Source: Kribbella jejuensis (lineage in GTDB: Bacteria > Actinomycetota > Actinomycetes > Propionibacteriales > Kribbellaceae). From it: a stretch of 64,000 bases of DNA. Position 1 is the first letter of the stretch; every line of letters starts with the position of its first letter. The notes beneath the pieces are model-generated. The model saw nothing but the letters and a program-made list of their open reading frames with translations. It searched no databases and was not told where the DNA came from. Position numbers and translations under genes: made by a program. Location: positions 868,001-932,000 of the forward strand of contig NZ_VFMM01000001.1 in NCBI RefSeq assembly GCF_006715085.1, read 5' to 3'. Shown in pieces: positions 17,372-25,563 of this stretch.

Positions 17372-17387
17372 CGAGTACTTGTACGAT
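17359..17387 (+). promoter_or_regulatory. Promoter of the galactarate-type dehydratase/GntR operon
   Basis: The -35 TTGTTG at 17359-17364, a 17-base spacer and the -10 TACGAT at 17382-17387 give a good sigma-A-type promoter. The ATG lies 8 bases after the -10, so transcription would start at or next to it and the mRNA would be leaderless. Both palindromic operators overlap it. Confidence 0.55.
17366..17382. promoter_or_regulatory. Palindromic operator 2, overlapping operator 1
   Basis: ACAAGT-CGAGT-ACTTGT is a perfect 6-bp-arm palindrome that shares its left arm with the right arm of operator 1. It fills the spacer up to the -10, so a bound repressor would block RNA polymerase. Confidence 0.6.
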
Positions 17388-17395
17388 CACTCGGC

Positions 17396-18511
17396 ATGGA
17401 CCGCATCCGCCGCGTGCAGCTCTCGTCCGTCGTACTTCCGCTCGATCAACCGATCAGTGATGCGAAGGTGCTGACCGGGCGGCAGCGGCCGATGACCGAG
17501 GTGGTCTTCCTGTTCGCGGAGATCTGGACCGCTGACGGTCTTCAGGGGATCGGCTTCAGCTACTCCAAGCGCGCCGGCGGTCCGGCGCAGTACGCGCATG
17601 CGAAGGAAGTCGCGGCGGGCTTGCTCGGCGAGGACCCGTCGGACATCGCCAAGGCGTACGACAAGTTGCTCTGGGCCGGCGCTTCGGTCGGGCGTTCGGG
17701 TGTGGCCACGCAGGCGCTCGCGGCGATCGACATCGCGCTCTGGGACCTGAAGGCGAAGCGCGCCGGTCTCCCGCTGGCCAAGCTGCTCGGCGCGTATCGC
17801 GACTCGGTCCGTACGTACAACACTTCCGGCGGTTTCCTGCACGCGCCGATCGAGGAGGTGAAGGAGCGTGCTTCGCAATCACTTGCCGACGGCATCGGTG
17901 GGATCAAGATCAAGGTCGGGCAGCCGGACAGCCGGATCGACCTCGAGCGGGTCCGGGCGGTTCGCGAGCACCTCGGTGACGACGTACCGCTGATGGTGGA
18001 CGCGAATCAGCAGTGGGACCGGCCGACCGCGCTACGGATCGGGCGCGTGCTCGAGCAGTTCGGTCTGGTGTGGATCGAGGAGCCAGTGGATGCGTACGAC
18101 GCTGTCGGACACGCCGAACTGGCAGCCGCGCTGGACACCCCGATCGCGACCGGCGAGATGCTGTCCAGCGTCGGCGAACACGTCCGGCTGATCGAGACGC
18201 GGGCGGCCGACATCATCCAGCCGGACGCACCGCGGATCGGCGGTATCACGCCGTTCCTGAAGCTGGCGACGCTTGCCGACCACAACGGTCTGCAGCTCGC
18301 CCCGCACTTCGCGATGGAGATCCATCTGCACCTCGCGGCGGCGTACCCGCGGGAGCCGTGGGTGGAGCACTTCGAGTGGCTGAATCCCTTGTTCAACGAG
18401 CGTTTGGAGACGGTCGACGGGCGGATGCTCGTCCCGGACCGCCCCGGCCTCGGCTTCACCACCAGCGAGCAGTGCGCGCGCTGGACGGTCGACCGCTGCG
18501 AGTTCACGTGA
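17396..18511 (+). CDS. Enolase-superfamily sugar-acid dehydratase, L-talarate/galactarate dehydratase-like
   Basis: 371 residues from ATG 17396. The mandelate-racemase-type barrel has IKIKVGQ (KxK base), DANQQW, EEP and GEML metal ligands, and APHFAMEIHLHL late in the barrel. The N-terminal lid has GFSYSKRAGGPAQYAHAKE, which I associate with talarate/galactarate dehydratases. The expected reaction is dehydration of an aldarate to a 5-keto-4-deoxy aldarate, which would feed the KdgD enzyme at 24655. The next gene, a GntR regulator, starts inside its stop codon. Substrate assignment is moderate because other acid-sugar dehydratases share these motifs. Confidence 0.8.
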   Translation: MDRIRRVQLSSVVLPLDQPISDAKVLTGRQRPMTEVVFLFAEIWTADGLQGIGFSYSKRAGGPAQYAHAKEVAAGLLGEDPSDIAKAYDKLLWAGASVGRSGVATQALAAIDIALWDLKAKRAGLPLAKLLGAYRDSVRTYNTSGGFLHAPIEEVKERASQSLADGIGGIKIKVGQPDSRIDLERVRAVREHLGDDVPLMVDANQQWDRPTALRIGRVLEQFGLVWIEEPVDAYDAVGHAELAAALDTPIATGEMLSSVGEHVRLIETRAADIIQPDAPRIGGITPFLKLATLADHNGLQLAPHFAMEIHLHLAAAYPREPWVEHFEWLNPLFNERLETVDGRMLVPDRPGLGFTTSEQCARWTVDRCEFT

Positions 18512-19194
18512 GCGGGCTGGCGTACCAGGTCGTTGAGGATCTGAAGCAGCGGATCCTCAACGGTGAGATCGCGCCTGGCGAGAAGTTGCCGGGTGAGAAC
18601 AGTCTGGTCGAGGAGTTCGGGGTCAGCCGGACCGTTGTCCGCGAGGCGGTGTCGCGACTGCAGGCGGCCGGGTTGGTGGAGACGTTCCAGGGCCGCGGCT
18701 CGTTCGTGCTCGAGATTCCGGAGCGTACGGCGGGACTGCGCGCGGTCCGATCGCACCGCGACGTACTCGAGCTGATGGACTTCCGGATCGGCGTCGAGAG
18801 CGAAGCGGCCGGGCTGGCGGCGGCACGGCGTACCGCCCATCAACTGCAGGGGATCGCGCGAGCCCTCGACGAGTTCCGCCGGGTCGGTGACGACCCGGCG
18901 CGGTCGGTGGAAGCCGACTTCGCGTTCCACCTGAAGGTCGCCGTTGCCTCGGGCAACCGATTCTACGCCGACTTGATCAACGACCTCGGCCCCATGATGA
19001 TCATGTTGCCGCGAACCCGCCTGAACCCGGTCTACGAGATGTCCGACCCCGACCACCTGACCCGCGTCGTCCACGAACACGAGAACATCCACGCCGCGAT
19101 CGCCCGCACCGACCCCGAGAGCGCCCGCGCGGCGGTGCGGGTGCACCTCGCGAACACCCGGCGGCGACTCACCAGCACGCAGCATCCGAGCTGA
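18508..19194 (+). CDS. GntR-family (FadR/FCD) transcriptional regulator
   Basis: 228 residues starting at GTG 18508, which overlaps the dehydratase stop (GTGA). The winged helix is at the N-terminus (LKQRILNGEIAPGEKLPGE; FGVSRTVVREAVSRLQAAGLV, split by one residue). The helical FCD ligand domain has the metal-binding-type residues EADFAFHLKVAVASGN and HEHENIHAAI. Its ligand may be an aldarate or its breakdown product. The two overlapping palindromes at 17357-17382 before the operon are its likely operators, which implies autoregulation. Confidence 0.88.
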   Translation: MSGLAYQVVEDLKQRILNGEIAPGEKLPGENSLVEEFGVSRTVVREAVSRLQAAGLVETFQGRGSFVLEIPERTAGLRAVRSHRDVLELMDFRIGVESEAAGLAAARRTAHQLQGIARALDEFRRVGDDPARSVEADFAFHLKVAVASGNRFYADLINDLGPMMIMLPRTRLNPVYEMSDPDHLTRVVHEHENIHAAIARTDPESARAAVRVHLANTRRRLTSTQHPS

Positions 19195-19195
19195 A

Positions 19196-19227
19196 CCCGC
19201 ACTGAACCGTCCAGCCGGCAGTGCGGG
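19196..19227 (+). terminator. Hairpin terminator after the GntR gene
   Basis: CCCGCACTG (19196-19204) pairs perfectly with CAGTGCGGG (19219-19227), starting right after the GntR stop codon. Confidence 0.65.
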
Positions 19228-19311
19228 CGTCACAAGACTGGGCACAGACCCAACCTACCGGCAGGAACGCGGTCCGTCCCGGCTTGGGTCGACGTGGAAT
19301 CGGGAGCCGGG

Positions 19312-19359
19312 GGTTGGGGAGGATCTGCCTCCCGAAAAGGAAGGAGATCCTCCCCAACC
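19312..19359. terminator. Strong inverted repeat between convergent operons
   Basis: GGTTGGGGAGGATCT at 19312-19326 is perfectly complementary to 19345-19359, with an inner CCTCCC/GGAAGG near-pairing. It sits 48 bases past the stop of the minus-strand dehydratase-like gene and likely terminates that operon. It may also act as a second barrier for the plus-strand GntR unit. The rest of 19195-19406 holds nothing else I recognise. Confidence 0.75.
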
Positions 19360-19406
19360 GATCAGATCTCCTGCGGATCGCGATCCTTTGCTTGATGGGC
19401 GCGGCG

Positions 19407-20654
19407 CTACCAGCGCGCTGTGTTGGGGGTGAACCCGGGATCCACAGACCGCATGTACGCCGTGTCGTCGCGCTTGCGGAGCCCGCATGCCAGGTACTGC
19501 TCGTGCAATTCGCCCAGCGCGTCGGCGTCCAGTTCCACGCCGAGCCCCGGCCCGTCAGGGACGGGCACGCTCCCGGACCGGAACGCCAGCACACCGGGCT
19601 TGATCACGTCCTCCGTCTTCCATGGGTAGTGCGTGTCGCACGCATACATGAGATTGGGCGTTGCGGCGGCCAGGTGGGTCATCGCGGCGAGGCTGATGCC
19701 GAGGTGCGAGTTCGAGTGCATCGACAGGCCCATGCCGAACGTGTCGCAGATACCGGCCAGCAGTTGCGAACGGCGTAGCCCACCCCAGTAGTGGTGGTCG
19801 GACAGGACGACCTGGACGGCGTCCGCGAGCACAGCAGGCTTGAGGTGGTCGAAGGCGATCACGCACATGTTGGTGGCGAGCGGGACATCGGTCCGGCGCG
19901 CGACTTCCGCCATCCCGTCGATCGTCGGCGTCGGATCCTCGAGGTACTCGATCACCCCGTCGAGCTCACGCGCGACCTTCACGGAGGTGTCGACGGTCCA
20001 GGCGCCGTTCGGATCGATCCGCAACTTGTGCTCCGGAAACGCGTCCGCCAGCGCCAGTATCGCCTCAACCTCGCGGTCCGGCGCGAACACACCGCCCTTC
20101 AACTTGATCGCCGTGAACCCGTACTCGCGGATCATTTTCCGCGCCTGCAGCACGATCCCGCCCGGGTCGACAGCCTCGCCCCACTCATCCAGTTCCGCAC
20201 CCGGATGCGCAGCCCACTTGTAGAACAAGTACGCAGAGAACGGCACCGACTCGCGCACCGCACCACCGAGCAGGTCGACCACCGGACGCCCGAGCGCCTT
20301 GCCCTGGATGTCGAGCAGTGCGACCTCGTACGGCGACAGCACCACGTCGGCCGGATCTTGCAGGTTGAGCATCCCGCCGACCTTCGTACCACCGGCCGTC
20401 AGGACGTCGCGGACACGCCGGCGGAGTTCGTTGAGGTCGAACGCATCCAACTCGGGCAGGACGCCCGCGACGGCTTTCAACCGTTCTAGATGATCGTCGG
20501 CCGCATACGTCTCGCCCAGGCCCACCAGACCGTCGTCCGTGTGCACCTGGACGATGGTGCGGAGGGCGTACGGCTCGTGGACGCCGACGACGTTGAGGAG
20601 TGGCGGGTCCGCGAACGCGACCGGGGTCAGCTCGACTCGGGAAATTCGCGTCAC
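19407..20654 (-). CDS. Glucarate-dehydratase-like enolase-superfamily enzyme
   Basis: 415 residues from GTG 20654. Active-site motifs of the glucarate dehydratase branch are present: AIKLKGGVF (KxK), RIDPNGAW, LEDP, ATNMCVI and a late HSNSHLGIS in place of the HSNNHFDIS of true glucarate dehydratases. It probably dehydrates a related acid sugar and may differ in specificity from the second copy at 25560. It is the last gene of the tctC-tctB-tctA operon (GTGA overlap with tctA), so its substrate is probably what the transporter imports. Confidence 0.82.
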   Translation of the reverse strand: MTRISRVELTPVAFADPPLLNVVGVHEPYALRTIVQVHTDDGLVGLGETYAADDHLERLKAVAGVLPELDAFDLNELRRRVRDVLTAGGTKVGGMLNLQDPADVVLSPYEVALLDIQGKALGRPVVDLLGGAVRESVPFSAYLFYKWAAHPGAELDEWGEAVDPGGIVLQARKMIREYGFTAIKLKGGVFAPDREVEAILALADAFPEHKLRIDPNGAWTVDTSVKVARELDGVIEYLEDPTPTIDGMAEVARRTDVPLATNMCVIAFDHLKPAVLADAVQVVLSDHHYWGGLRRSQLLAGICDTFGMGLSMHSNSHLGISLAAMTHLAAATPNLMYACDTHYPWKTEDVIKPGVLAFRSGSVPVPDGPGLGVELDADALGELHEQYLACGLRKRDDTAYMRSVDPGFTPNTARW

Positions 20655-22132
20655 ACGTGTTCCTTCCGCTTGGCGAGTCGCCTGACGCCTGGTAGCAGCA
20701 GGACGAGGACGAGGACCGCGAGGACGGATCCGGAGATCGGACGGGTGAAGAAGCCGGCCGGGTTGCCGCCGAAGATCAGCAGGGACTGGCGTACGGCGGT
20801 CTCCATCACGCTGCCCAGCACGAACGCCAGCACCAGCGGTCCCGGCTCGAAGCCGAACTTCTTCATCAGGTAGCCGAGGACGCCGAACACGATCACCAGG
20901 AAGATGTCGAACACCTGGTTCGCCACCGTGTAGACGCCGAGCAGCGTGATCAGCACGGTGATCGGCGCGAGCACGGCCGGCCGGACCTTGAGGATCTTCA
21001 CGAACAGCCCGACGAGCGGGATGCTCATGATCAGCAGCAGGATGTTGCCGAGGTACATCGAGTTGATCACGCCCCAGAACAGGTCCGGGTGTTCGGTCAC
21101 CAACTGTGGGCCGGGTGGGATGCCCTGGATCAGCAGCGCACCGAACATCAGCGCCATCGTCGCGTTCGCCGGGATCCCCAGCGTCAGCAGCGGGATGAAC
21201 GACGAGGTCGCGGCCGCGTTGTTCGCGGTCTCCGGTGCCGCCACGCCCTCGACCGCACCGCGCCCGAACCGCTCCGGCTGCTTGGCCCGGCGCTTCTCCA
21301 CCGCGTAGGCGACCAGCGACGACAGCGTCGCGCCGCCGCCCGGAAGTACGCCGAGCACGAACCCGATCACCGAGCCGCGGGCGATCGCACCCCGCGACTG
21401 CCGCAGGTCGGACCGGGACGGCCAGGCGTTCGCGACCGCGATCGGCCGCTGCTGTCTGTGGTGCCGCTCCTCCAGGTTGTAGAGGATCTCGCCGAGCCCG
21501 AACAGACCCATCGCGATCGGTACGAAGTCGATGCCGTCGGCAAGGTTCAGGCTGTCGAAGGTGAACCGGTTCGCGCCGGTGAACGTGTCCCGCCCGACCG
21601 TTGCCAGCAGCAACCCCAGTCCGGCCGCGATCACCGCCTTCAACCGCCCGCCGTTTCCGACCGTCGCGACCAGCAGTACGCCGAACAGCGACAACGCGGC
21701 GTACTCCGGCGGACCGAAGTCCAGTGCCACTCCGGCGACCACCGGCGCGAGCAACGTCAGCCCGATGATCGACACCGTGCCGCCGATGAACGAACCGATC
21801 GCCGCGACCCCGAGCGCCGTACCGGCCCGCCCTTGTCTCGCCAACGCGAACCCGTCGAAGACAGTCACCACCGAGGACGCCTCGCCCGGGAGTCGGAGCA
21901 GTACGGACGTGATCGTGCCGCCGTACTGGGCGCCGTAGAAGATGCCGGCCAGCATGATGATCGCCGACACCGGCTGCACGCCGTACGTGATCGGCAGCAG
22001 GATGGCGATGGTCGCGGCCGGTCCGAGTCCGGGCAGGACGCCGATCAGCATGCCGATGACGACGCCGAGCAGGCAGTAGAGCAGGTTCGTGGGTTGCAGG
22101 ACGACGCCGAAGCCGTCGATCAGAGCGCCCAT
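20651..22132 (-). CDS. tctA: Tripartite tricarboxylate-type transporter, large membrane subunit TctA
   Basis: 493 residues with about 11-12 membrane segments. TctA signatures are IGMLIGVLPGLGPAATIAILLP (split by two residues) near the start and GFVLGVLPGGGATLSSLVAY mid-protein, each a Gly/Pro-rich re-entrant loop. ATG 22132 shares one base with the tctB stop (TGATG). The longer upstream frame lies antiparallel to no gene but within tctB coding sequence and is not used. The subunit carries out cation-coupled uptake of a carboxylate. The operon context suggests an aldarate. Confidence 0.93.
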   Translation of the reverse strand: MGALIDGFGVVLQPTNLLYCLLGVVIGMLIGVLPGLGPAATIAILLPITYGVQPVSAIIMLAGIFYGAQYGGTITSVLLRLPGEASSVVTVFDGFALARQGRAGTALGVAAIGSFIGGTVSIIGLTLLAPVVAGVALDFGPPEYAALSLFGVLLVATVGNGGRLKAVIAAGLGLLLATVGRDTFTGANRFTFDSLNLADGIDFVPIAMGLFGLGEILYNLEERHHRQQRPIAVANAWPSRSDLRQSRGAIARGSVIGFVLGVLPGGGATLSSLVAYAVEKRRAKQPERFGRGAVEGVAAPETANNAAATSSFIPLLTLGIPANATMALMFGALLIQGIPPGPQLVTEHPDLFWGVINSMYLGNILLLIMSIPLVGLFVKILKVRPAVLAPITVLITLLGVYTVANQVFDIFLVIVFGVLGYLMKKFGFEPGPLVLAFVLGSVMETAVRQSLLIFGGNPAGFFTRPISGSVLAVLVLVLLLPGVRRLAKRKEHV

Positions 22133-22623
22133 CAGATCAGCCTGGGCAGCGGGATCTGCAGCAGCAGCACGAACAGTACGTAGAACGCCGCGACGGTGAC
22201 GACGGTGATCACGACCGACGACACCCACGACTCCTTGCCGAGGAAGCGCAGCCACACGAACGTCAGCAGCAGCGACGGGATCTCGAATCCGATCGTCGGC
22301 AGCAGGGCGGCGAAGACGATCAGCGACAGTACGGCGATCGCGGTCAGCACACTCGCCCTGGAGAACTTCTCGGTGTCCGTACCGTGCCGGCCGACCAGTG
22401 CGAGCGCGACGGCGAGCACGGTCACGACCACGCTGACCACGAACGGCCACAATCCCGGCCCGGGGTGCGTCAACTGTCCCAGACCGAGCGCGACCGAGCC
22501 GACCAGCCCGCCGATTCCGATGGCACCGGCTACGATCGCGGCGCCCAGCTGCGACCACGGCCCGGCGTGCGGCGGCCGGTCCTCGGCCAGTTCGGCCTGC
22601 AGGCTCTCGGCGTCGATGCTCAC
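22132..22623 (-). CDS. tctB: Tripartite tricarboxylate-type transporter, small membrane subunit TctB
   Basis: 163 residues with four predicted membrane spans (about 32-50, 58-78, 95-115 and 130-155) and the short cytoplasmic N-terminus typical of TctB. It starts with GTG 22623, overlapping the tctC stop by 4 bases, and ends in a one-base overlap with tctA. It pairs with TctA in the membrane. TctB proteins are poorly conserved, so the call rests mainly on topology and gene order. Confidence 0.88.
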   Translation of the reverse strand: MSIDAESLQAELAEDRPPHAGPWSQLGAAIVAGAIGIGGLVGSVALGLGQLTHPGPGLWPFVVSVVVTVLAVALALVGRHGTDTEKFSRASVLTAIAVLSLIVFAALLPTIGFEIPSLLLTFVWLRFLGKESWVSSVVITVVTVAAFYVLFVLLLQIPLPRLI

Positions 22624-23621
22624 TTCTTCGCCGCCAGCGAGATGCCGTACTGCTCGAGCTGCGCCTTGTACTTGGTGGAATATCCCTCGAGGATCTTCCG
22701 CACCTCGTCCGGCGACACCTCGATCGGCGTCAGGCAGTGCGCGTCGTTGAACTTCTTGTAGGCGTCGGTCGCGTACGTCTTCTTCGCCGCGTCGAGGAGT
22801 TTGGCCTTGACGGCGTCCGGCGTACCCTTCGGTGCCGTGAGGAAGCGGTACTGCGACACCACCACGTCGTACCCCTGCTCCTTGGCCGTCGGTACGTCGG
22901 GCAGGAACTTGATCCGCTCGGCCGAGAACACCGCGAGCGGGACGACCTTGCCGGCCTTCACCTGCTCGATGCCGTCGCCGACCTGGATCGTTGCCACGTC
23001 GACCTGACTGCCGAGCAGCGCGGTCAGCGCCGGGGCGCCGCCGTCGAACGGTACGTCGGTCGCCGGGATCGCGGCCTGCTTGAACGTCAGCGCCGACGCG
23101 AGTTGCGCGCCGGTCCCGACGCCGGTCGTGCCGTACTTGATGTTCTTGCCGGACTTCTTCAGATCGGCGATCGACGTGTAGCCCGAGCCGACCGGCGCGA
23201 TCAGCACGTAGTCGTCCTGCGAGATCCCGCCGAGCAGGTCGAAGTCGTCCAGCTTGACCACCTCGTTCGCGGTCACCGCCAACGGGGTGATGGTGAACAG
23301 CGACGCGTTCTGGACGGCGATCTTGTAGCCGTCGGGTTTGGCCGCCTGGAGTTCCTTGGCGTTCAGGGCGCCGTTCGCCCCGGGCTTGTTGATCACCGGC
23401 ACCGAGACGCCGAGGTCCTTGCTGATGCCCTCGGCCAGCGCCCGGGTGATCAGGTCGGTACTGCCACCGGGAGAAGCCCCGACGCTCATCTGGATGTTGC
23501 CGGTCGGGAAGTCGCCGTTGCCGCCGGTGGAGGTCGTCTTGACCGCATCGCAGCCGGCCAACACGACAGAGGCGCTGACCGCCGTCACCAGGACGCGGCG
23601 GCTGAGCTTGCTGGACACCAT
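22620..23621 (-). CDS. tctC: Tripartite tricarboxylate-type transporter, substrate-binding lipoprotein TctC (Bug family)
   Basis: 333 residues. The signal peptide (MVSSKLSRRVLVTAV...) ends at the lipobox LAGC with the lipidated Cys near 24. The Bug-type domain has the typical SVGASPGGSTDLITRALAE (first ligand loop), VINKPGANGALNA and KYGTTGVGTGAQLA. It binds the carboxylate substrate outside the cell for TctAB. It is first in a four-gene operon and divergent from a LysR regulator. The start at ATG 23621 is chosen because the signal peptide begins there. Confidence 0.92.
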   Translation of the reverse strand: MVSSKLSRRVLVTAVSASVVLAGCDAVKTTSTGGNGDFPTGNIQMSVGASPGGSTDLITRALAEGISKDLGVSVPVINKPGANGALNAKELQAAKPDGYKIAVQNASLFTITPLAVTANEVVKLDDFDLLGGISQDDYVLIAPVGSGYTSIADLKKSGKNIKYGTTGVGTGAQLASALTFKQAAIPATDVPFDGGAPALTALLGSQVDVATIQVGDGIEQVKAGKVVPLAVFSAERIKFLPDVPTAKEQGYDVVVSQYRFLTAPKGTPDAVKAKLLDAAKKTYATDAYKKFNDAHCLTPIEVSPDEVRKILEGYSTKYKAQLEQYGISLAAKK

Positions 23622-23690
23622 CGGTTCGTCCTCCTCTACGGGGCGTGGTCTGCGTGAGCGTAGGGACGGCGCTTCATGCGTGTCCAAGGC

Positions 23691-23703
23691 CGATGAGGCA
23701 TCG
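23691..23703. promoter_or_regulatory. Palindrome in the tctC/LysR intergenic region
   Basis: CGATG-AGG-CATCG lies 21 bases before the LysR gene and 70 bases before tctC. A LysR regulator commonly binds one such dyad to control itself and the divergent operon. Confidence 0.4.
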
Positions 23704-23723
23704 AGTGATACCTTTCCGGCATA

Positions 23724-24602
23724 ATGTTTTCGCTCGATCAGTTGAGTGCGTTCGTCGCGGTCGCCGAGGAGCTGCACTTCGGGCGGGCCGCCGAGCGGCT
23801 GAACATGACCCAGCCGCCGTTGAGCCGGCAGGTGCAGAAGCTCGAGCGGGCCGTCGGCGTCCGGCTCCTGGAGCGCGACAACCGCAAGGTCGAGCTGACC
23901 GAGGCCGGGCGCGCCTTTCTGGTCGAGGCCCGGCGGTTGCTGGCTCTGGTCGAGACCGCCGGGGACCTTGCCCGGCGGGTTGATCAAGGGGCCGCGGGCA
24001 CTTTGCGGCTCGGGTTCACCGCGACCTCGGCGATCCGTACGTTGGGGCCGTTGCTGCGCCGGCTGTCCGAGGAGTTGCCGGACGTCGACGTGATCCTGCA
24101 CGAGCGGGTGACGCCCGCGCAGCTCGACGGGTTGCTGCGCGGCGAGCTCGATCTGGGGCTCGGGCGGCCGCCGTTCGATCTCAACGTACTCGCCTCCCGG
24201 GTCGTGTTCCGCGAGCCGTTGTGTGCTGTTGTCCCCGGCAACCATCCGCTCGGGTCGCTCGGCCGGCCGCTGACCGCCGCGGACTTCGCCGGCGAGCCGG
24301 TGATCAGCTACTCGCCGACCCAGGCGCGGTACTTCCACGAGCTCACCGTCCGGTTCCTGGCGGCGTCGCACCCGCGGATCGAGCAACGGGTGCAGCAGAT
24401 CCTCACCGTGATCCTCCTCGTCGCAGCCGGGCGCGGCGTCGCGCTGGTCCCGGCGTCGGCGCGCAGCCTCGGGGTCGACGGTGTGACGTACTGCGACCTC
24501 GACGGACCGGCCGATCTCGTCGAGCTGCACGCGATCTGGCGGCGGGACAACACCAGCGCCGTGCTGCGCCGAGTGTTGGCGATGCTCTCAGAGCATCAGT
24601 AG
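23724..24602 (+). CDS. LysR-family transcriptional regulator
   Basis: 292 residues. The N-terminal winged helix is clear ([40 protein letters not shown]) and is followed by the periplasmic-binding-like effector domain from about 90 ([20 protein letters not shown]). The gene is divergent from the tctCBA-dehydratase operon and lies directly before the kdgD operon. It probably controls both in response to an aldarate or its catabolite (inference). Confidence 0.9.
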   Translation: MFSLDQLSAFVAVAEELHFGRAAERLNMTQPPLSRQVQKLERAVGVRLLERDNRKVELTEAGRAFLVEARRLLALVETAGDLARRVDQGAAGTLRLGFTATSAIRTLGPLLRRLSEELPDVDVILHERVTPAQLDGLLRGELDLGLGRPPFDLNVLASRVVFREPLCAVVPGNHPLGSLGRPLTAADFAGEPVISYSPTQARYFHELTVRFLAASHPRIEQRVQQILTVILLVAAGRGVALVPASARSLGVDGVTYCDLDGPADLVELHAIWRRDNTSAVLRRVLAMLSEHQ

Positions 24603-24603
24603 A

Positions 24604-24621
24604 TCCAAAAACGATCTTGGA
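24604..24621. promoter_or_regulatory. Inverted repeat upstream of kdgD
   Basis: TCCAA-N8-TTGGA lies just after the LysR stop codon and overlaps a possible -35 (TTGGAC at 24617-24622) for the kdgD operon. TACGCT at 24642-24647 would be the -10, ending 7 bases before the GTG start. The 19-base spacer is longer than ideal, which fits an activator-dependent promoter. LysR binding is a guess. Confidence 0.4.
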
Positions 24622-24654
24622 CAGGTATTCACCCCGCTTCCTACGCTGAACTCT

Positions 24655-25563
24655 GTGTACTCCCCCGATGAACTCGCCGCGCAGCTCAAGACCGGGCTGC
24701 TCTCGTTCCCCGTCACCGCATTCCACGACGACCTGAGCTTCAACGAGGCGGCGTACCGCGAACACCTCTCGTGGTTGAGCCAGTACGACGTCGCAGGTCT
24801 GTTCGCCGCGGGCGGTACCGGCGAGGGGTTCTCGTTGACGCCTTCGGAGATCGACACCGTCGTACGGGCCGCGGTGTCCGAGGTCGATGGACGCGTGCCG
24901 GTGATCGCGCCTGCGACCGGTGGTACGGCGTCGGCGATCGAAGGGGCGCGCGCCGCGGAGGCTGCGGGCGCGGACGGGATCCTGCTGTTCCCGCCGTACC
25001 TGACGGAGGCCGGGCAGCGTGGTCTGATCGAGCATGTGTCTGCGGTGTGCCGTAGTACGAGTCTGGGCGTGACTGTGTACAGCCGGGCGAACGCGGTGCT
25101 CAGCGACGTGACAGTGGCTGAGCTCGCGGAGCGGAATGCGAACCTCGTCTGTTTGAAGGACGGGGTCGGGAACGTCGAGCAGATGACGCGGACGTACGCG
25201 CGGGTCGGTGAGCGGCTGACGTACATCGGCGGTCTGCCGACGGCGGAAACGTTCGCGCTGCCGCTGCTGCAACTCGGGTACAGCACGTACTCGTCGGCGA
25301 TCTTCAACTTCGTCCCGGAGTTCGCGCTGGGGTTCTATGCGGATGTGCTGGCGCAGGATCGTTCAGCGGTCTACCGGAAGCTGAACGAGTTCGTGCTGCC
25401 CTATCTGGACATTCGCGATCGGACCAAGGGGTACGCCGTGTCGATCGTCAAGGCCGGTGTGAACGCGATCGGGCGCAATGCCGGGCCGGTGCGGCCGCCG
25501 CTGCAGGATCTGAACGCTGACGAGGTTGCCTTGCTCGCCGACCTGATCGGGAAGGTGTCATGA
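24655..25563 (+). CDS. 5-dehydro-4-deoxyglucarate dehydratase (KdgD type, DHDPS/NAL superfamily)
   Basis: 302 residues from GTG 24655. The aldolase barrel has [13 protein letters not shown] (substrate loop), VTVYSRANA (Tyr) and the Schiff-base Lys168 in VCLKDGVGN. KdgD removes water and CO2 from 5-keto-4-deoxyglucarate to give 2-oxoglutarate semialdehyde. This step joins both the glucarate and galactarate branches, whose dehydratases flank this gene. It overlaps the next gene by ATGA. No semialdehyde dehydrogenase is seen in the window. Other members of the superfamily are possible, but the neighbours favour KdgD. Confidence 0.88.
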   Translation: MYSPDELAAQLKTGLLSFPVTAFHDDLSFNEAAYREHLSWLSQYDVAGLFAAGGTGEGFSLTPSEIDTVVRAAVSEVDGRVPVIAPATGGTASAIEGARAAEAAGADGILLFPPYLTEAGQRGLIEHVSAVCRSTSLGVTVYSRANAVLSDVTVAELAERNANLVCLKDGVGNVEQMTRTYARVGERLTYIGGLPTAETFALPLLQLGYSTYSSAIFNFVPEFALGFYADVLAQDRSAVYRKLNEFVLPYLDIRDRTKGYAVSIVKAGVNAIGRNAGPVRPPLQDLNADEVALLADLIGKVS

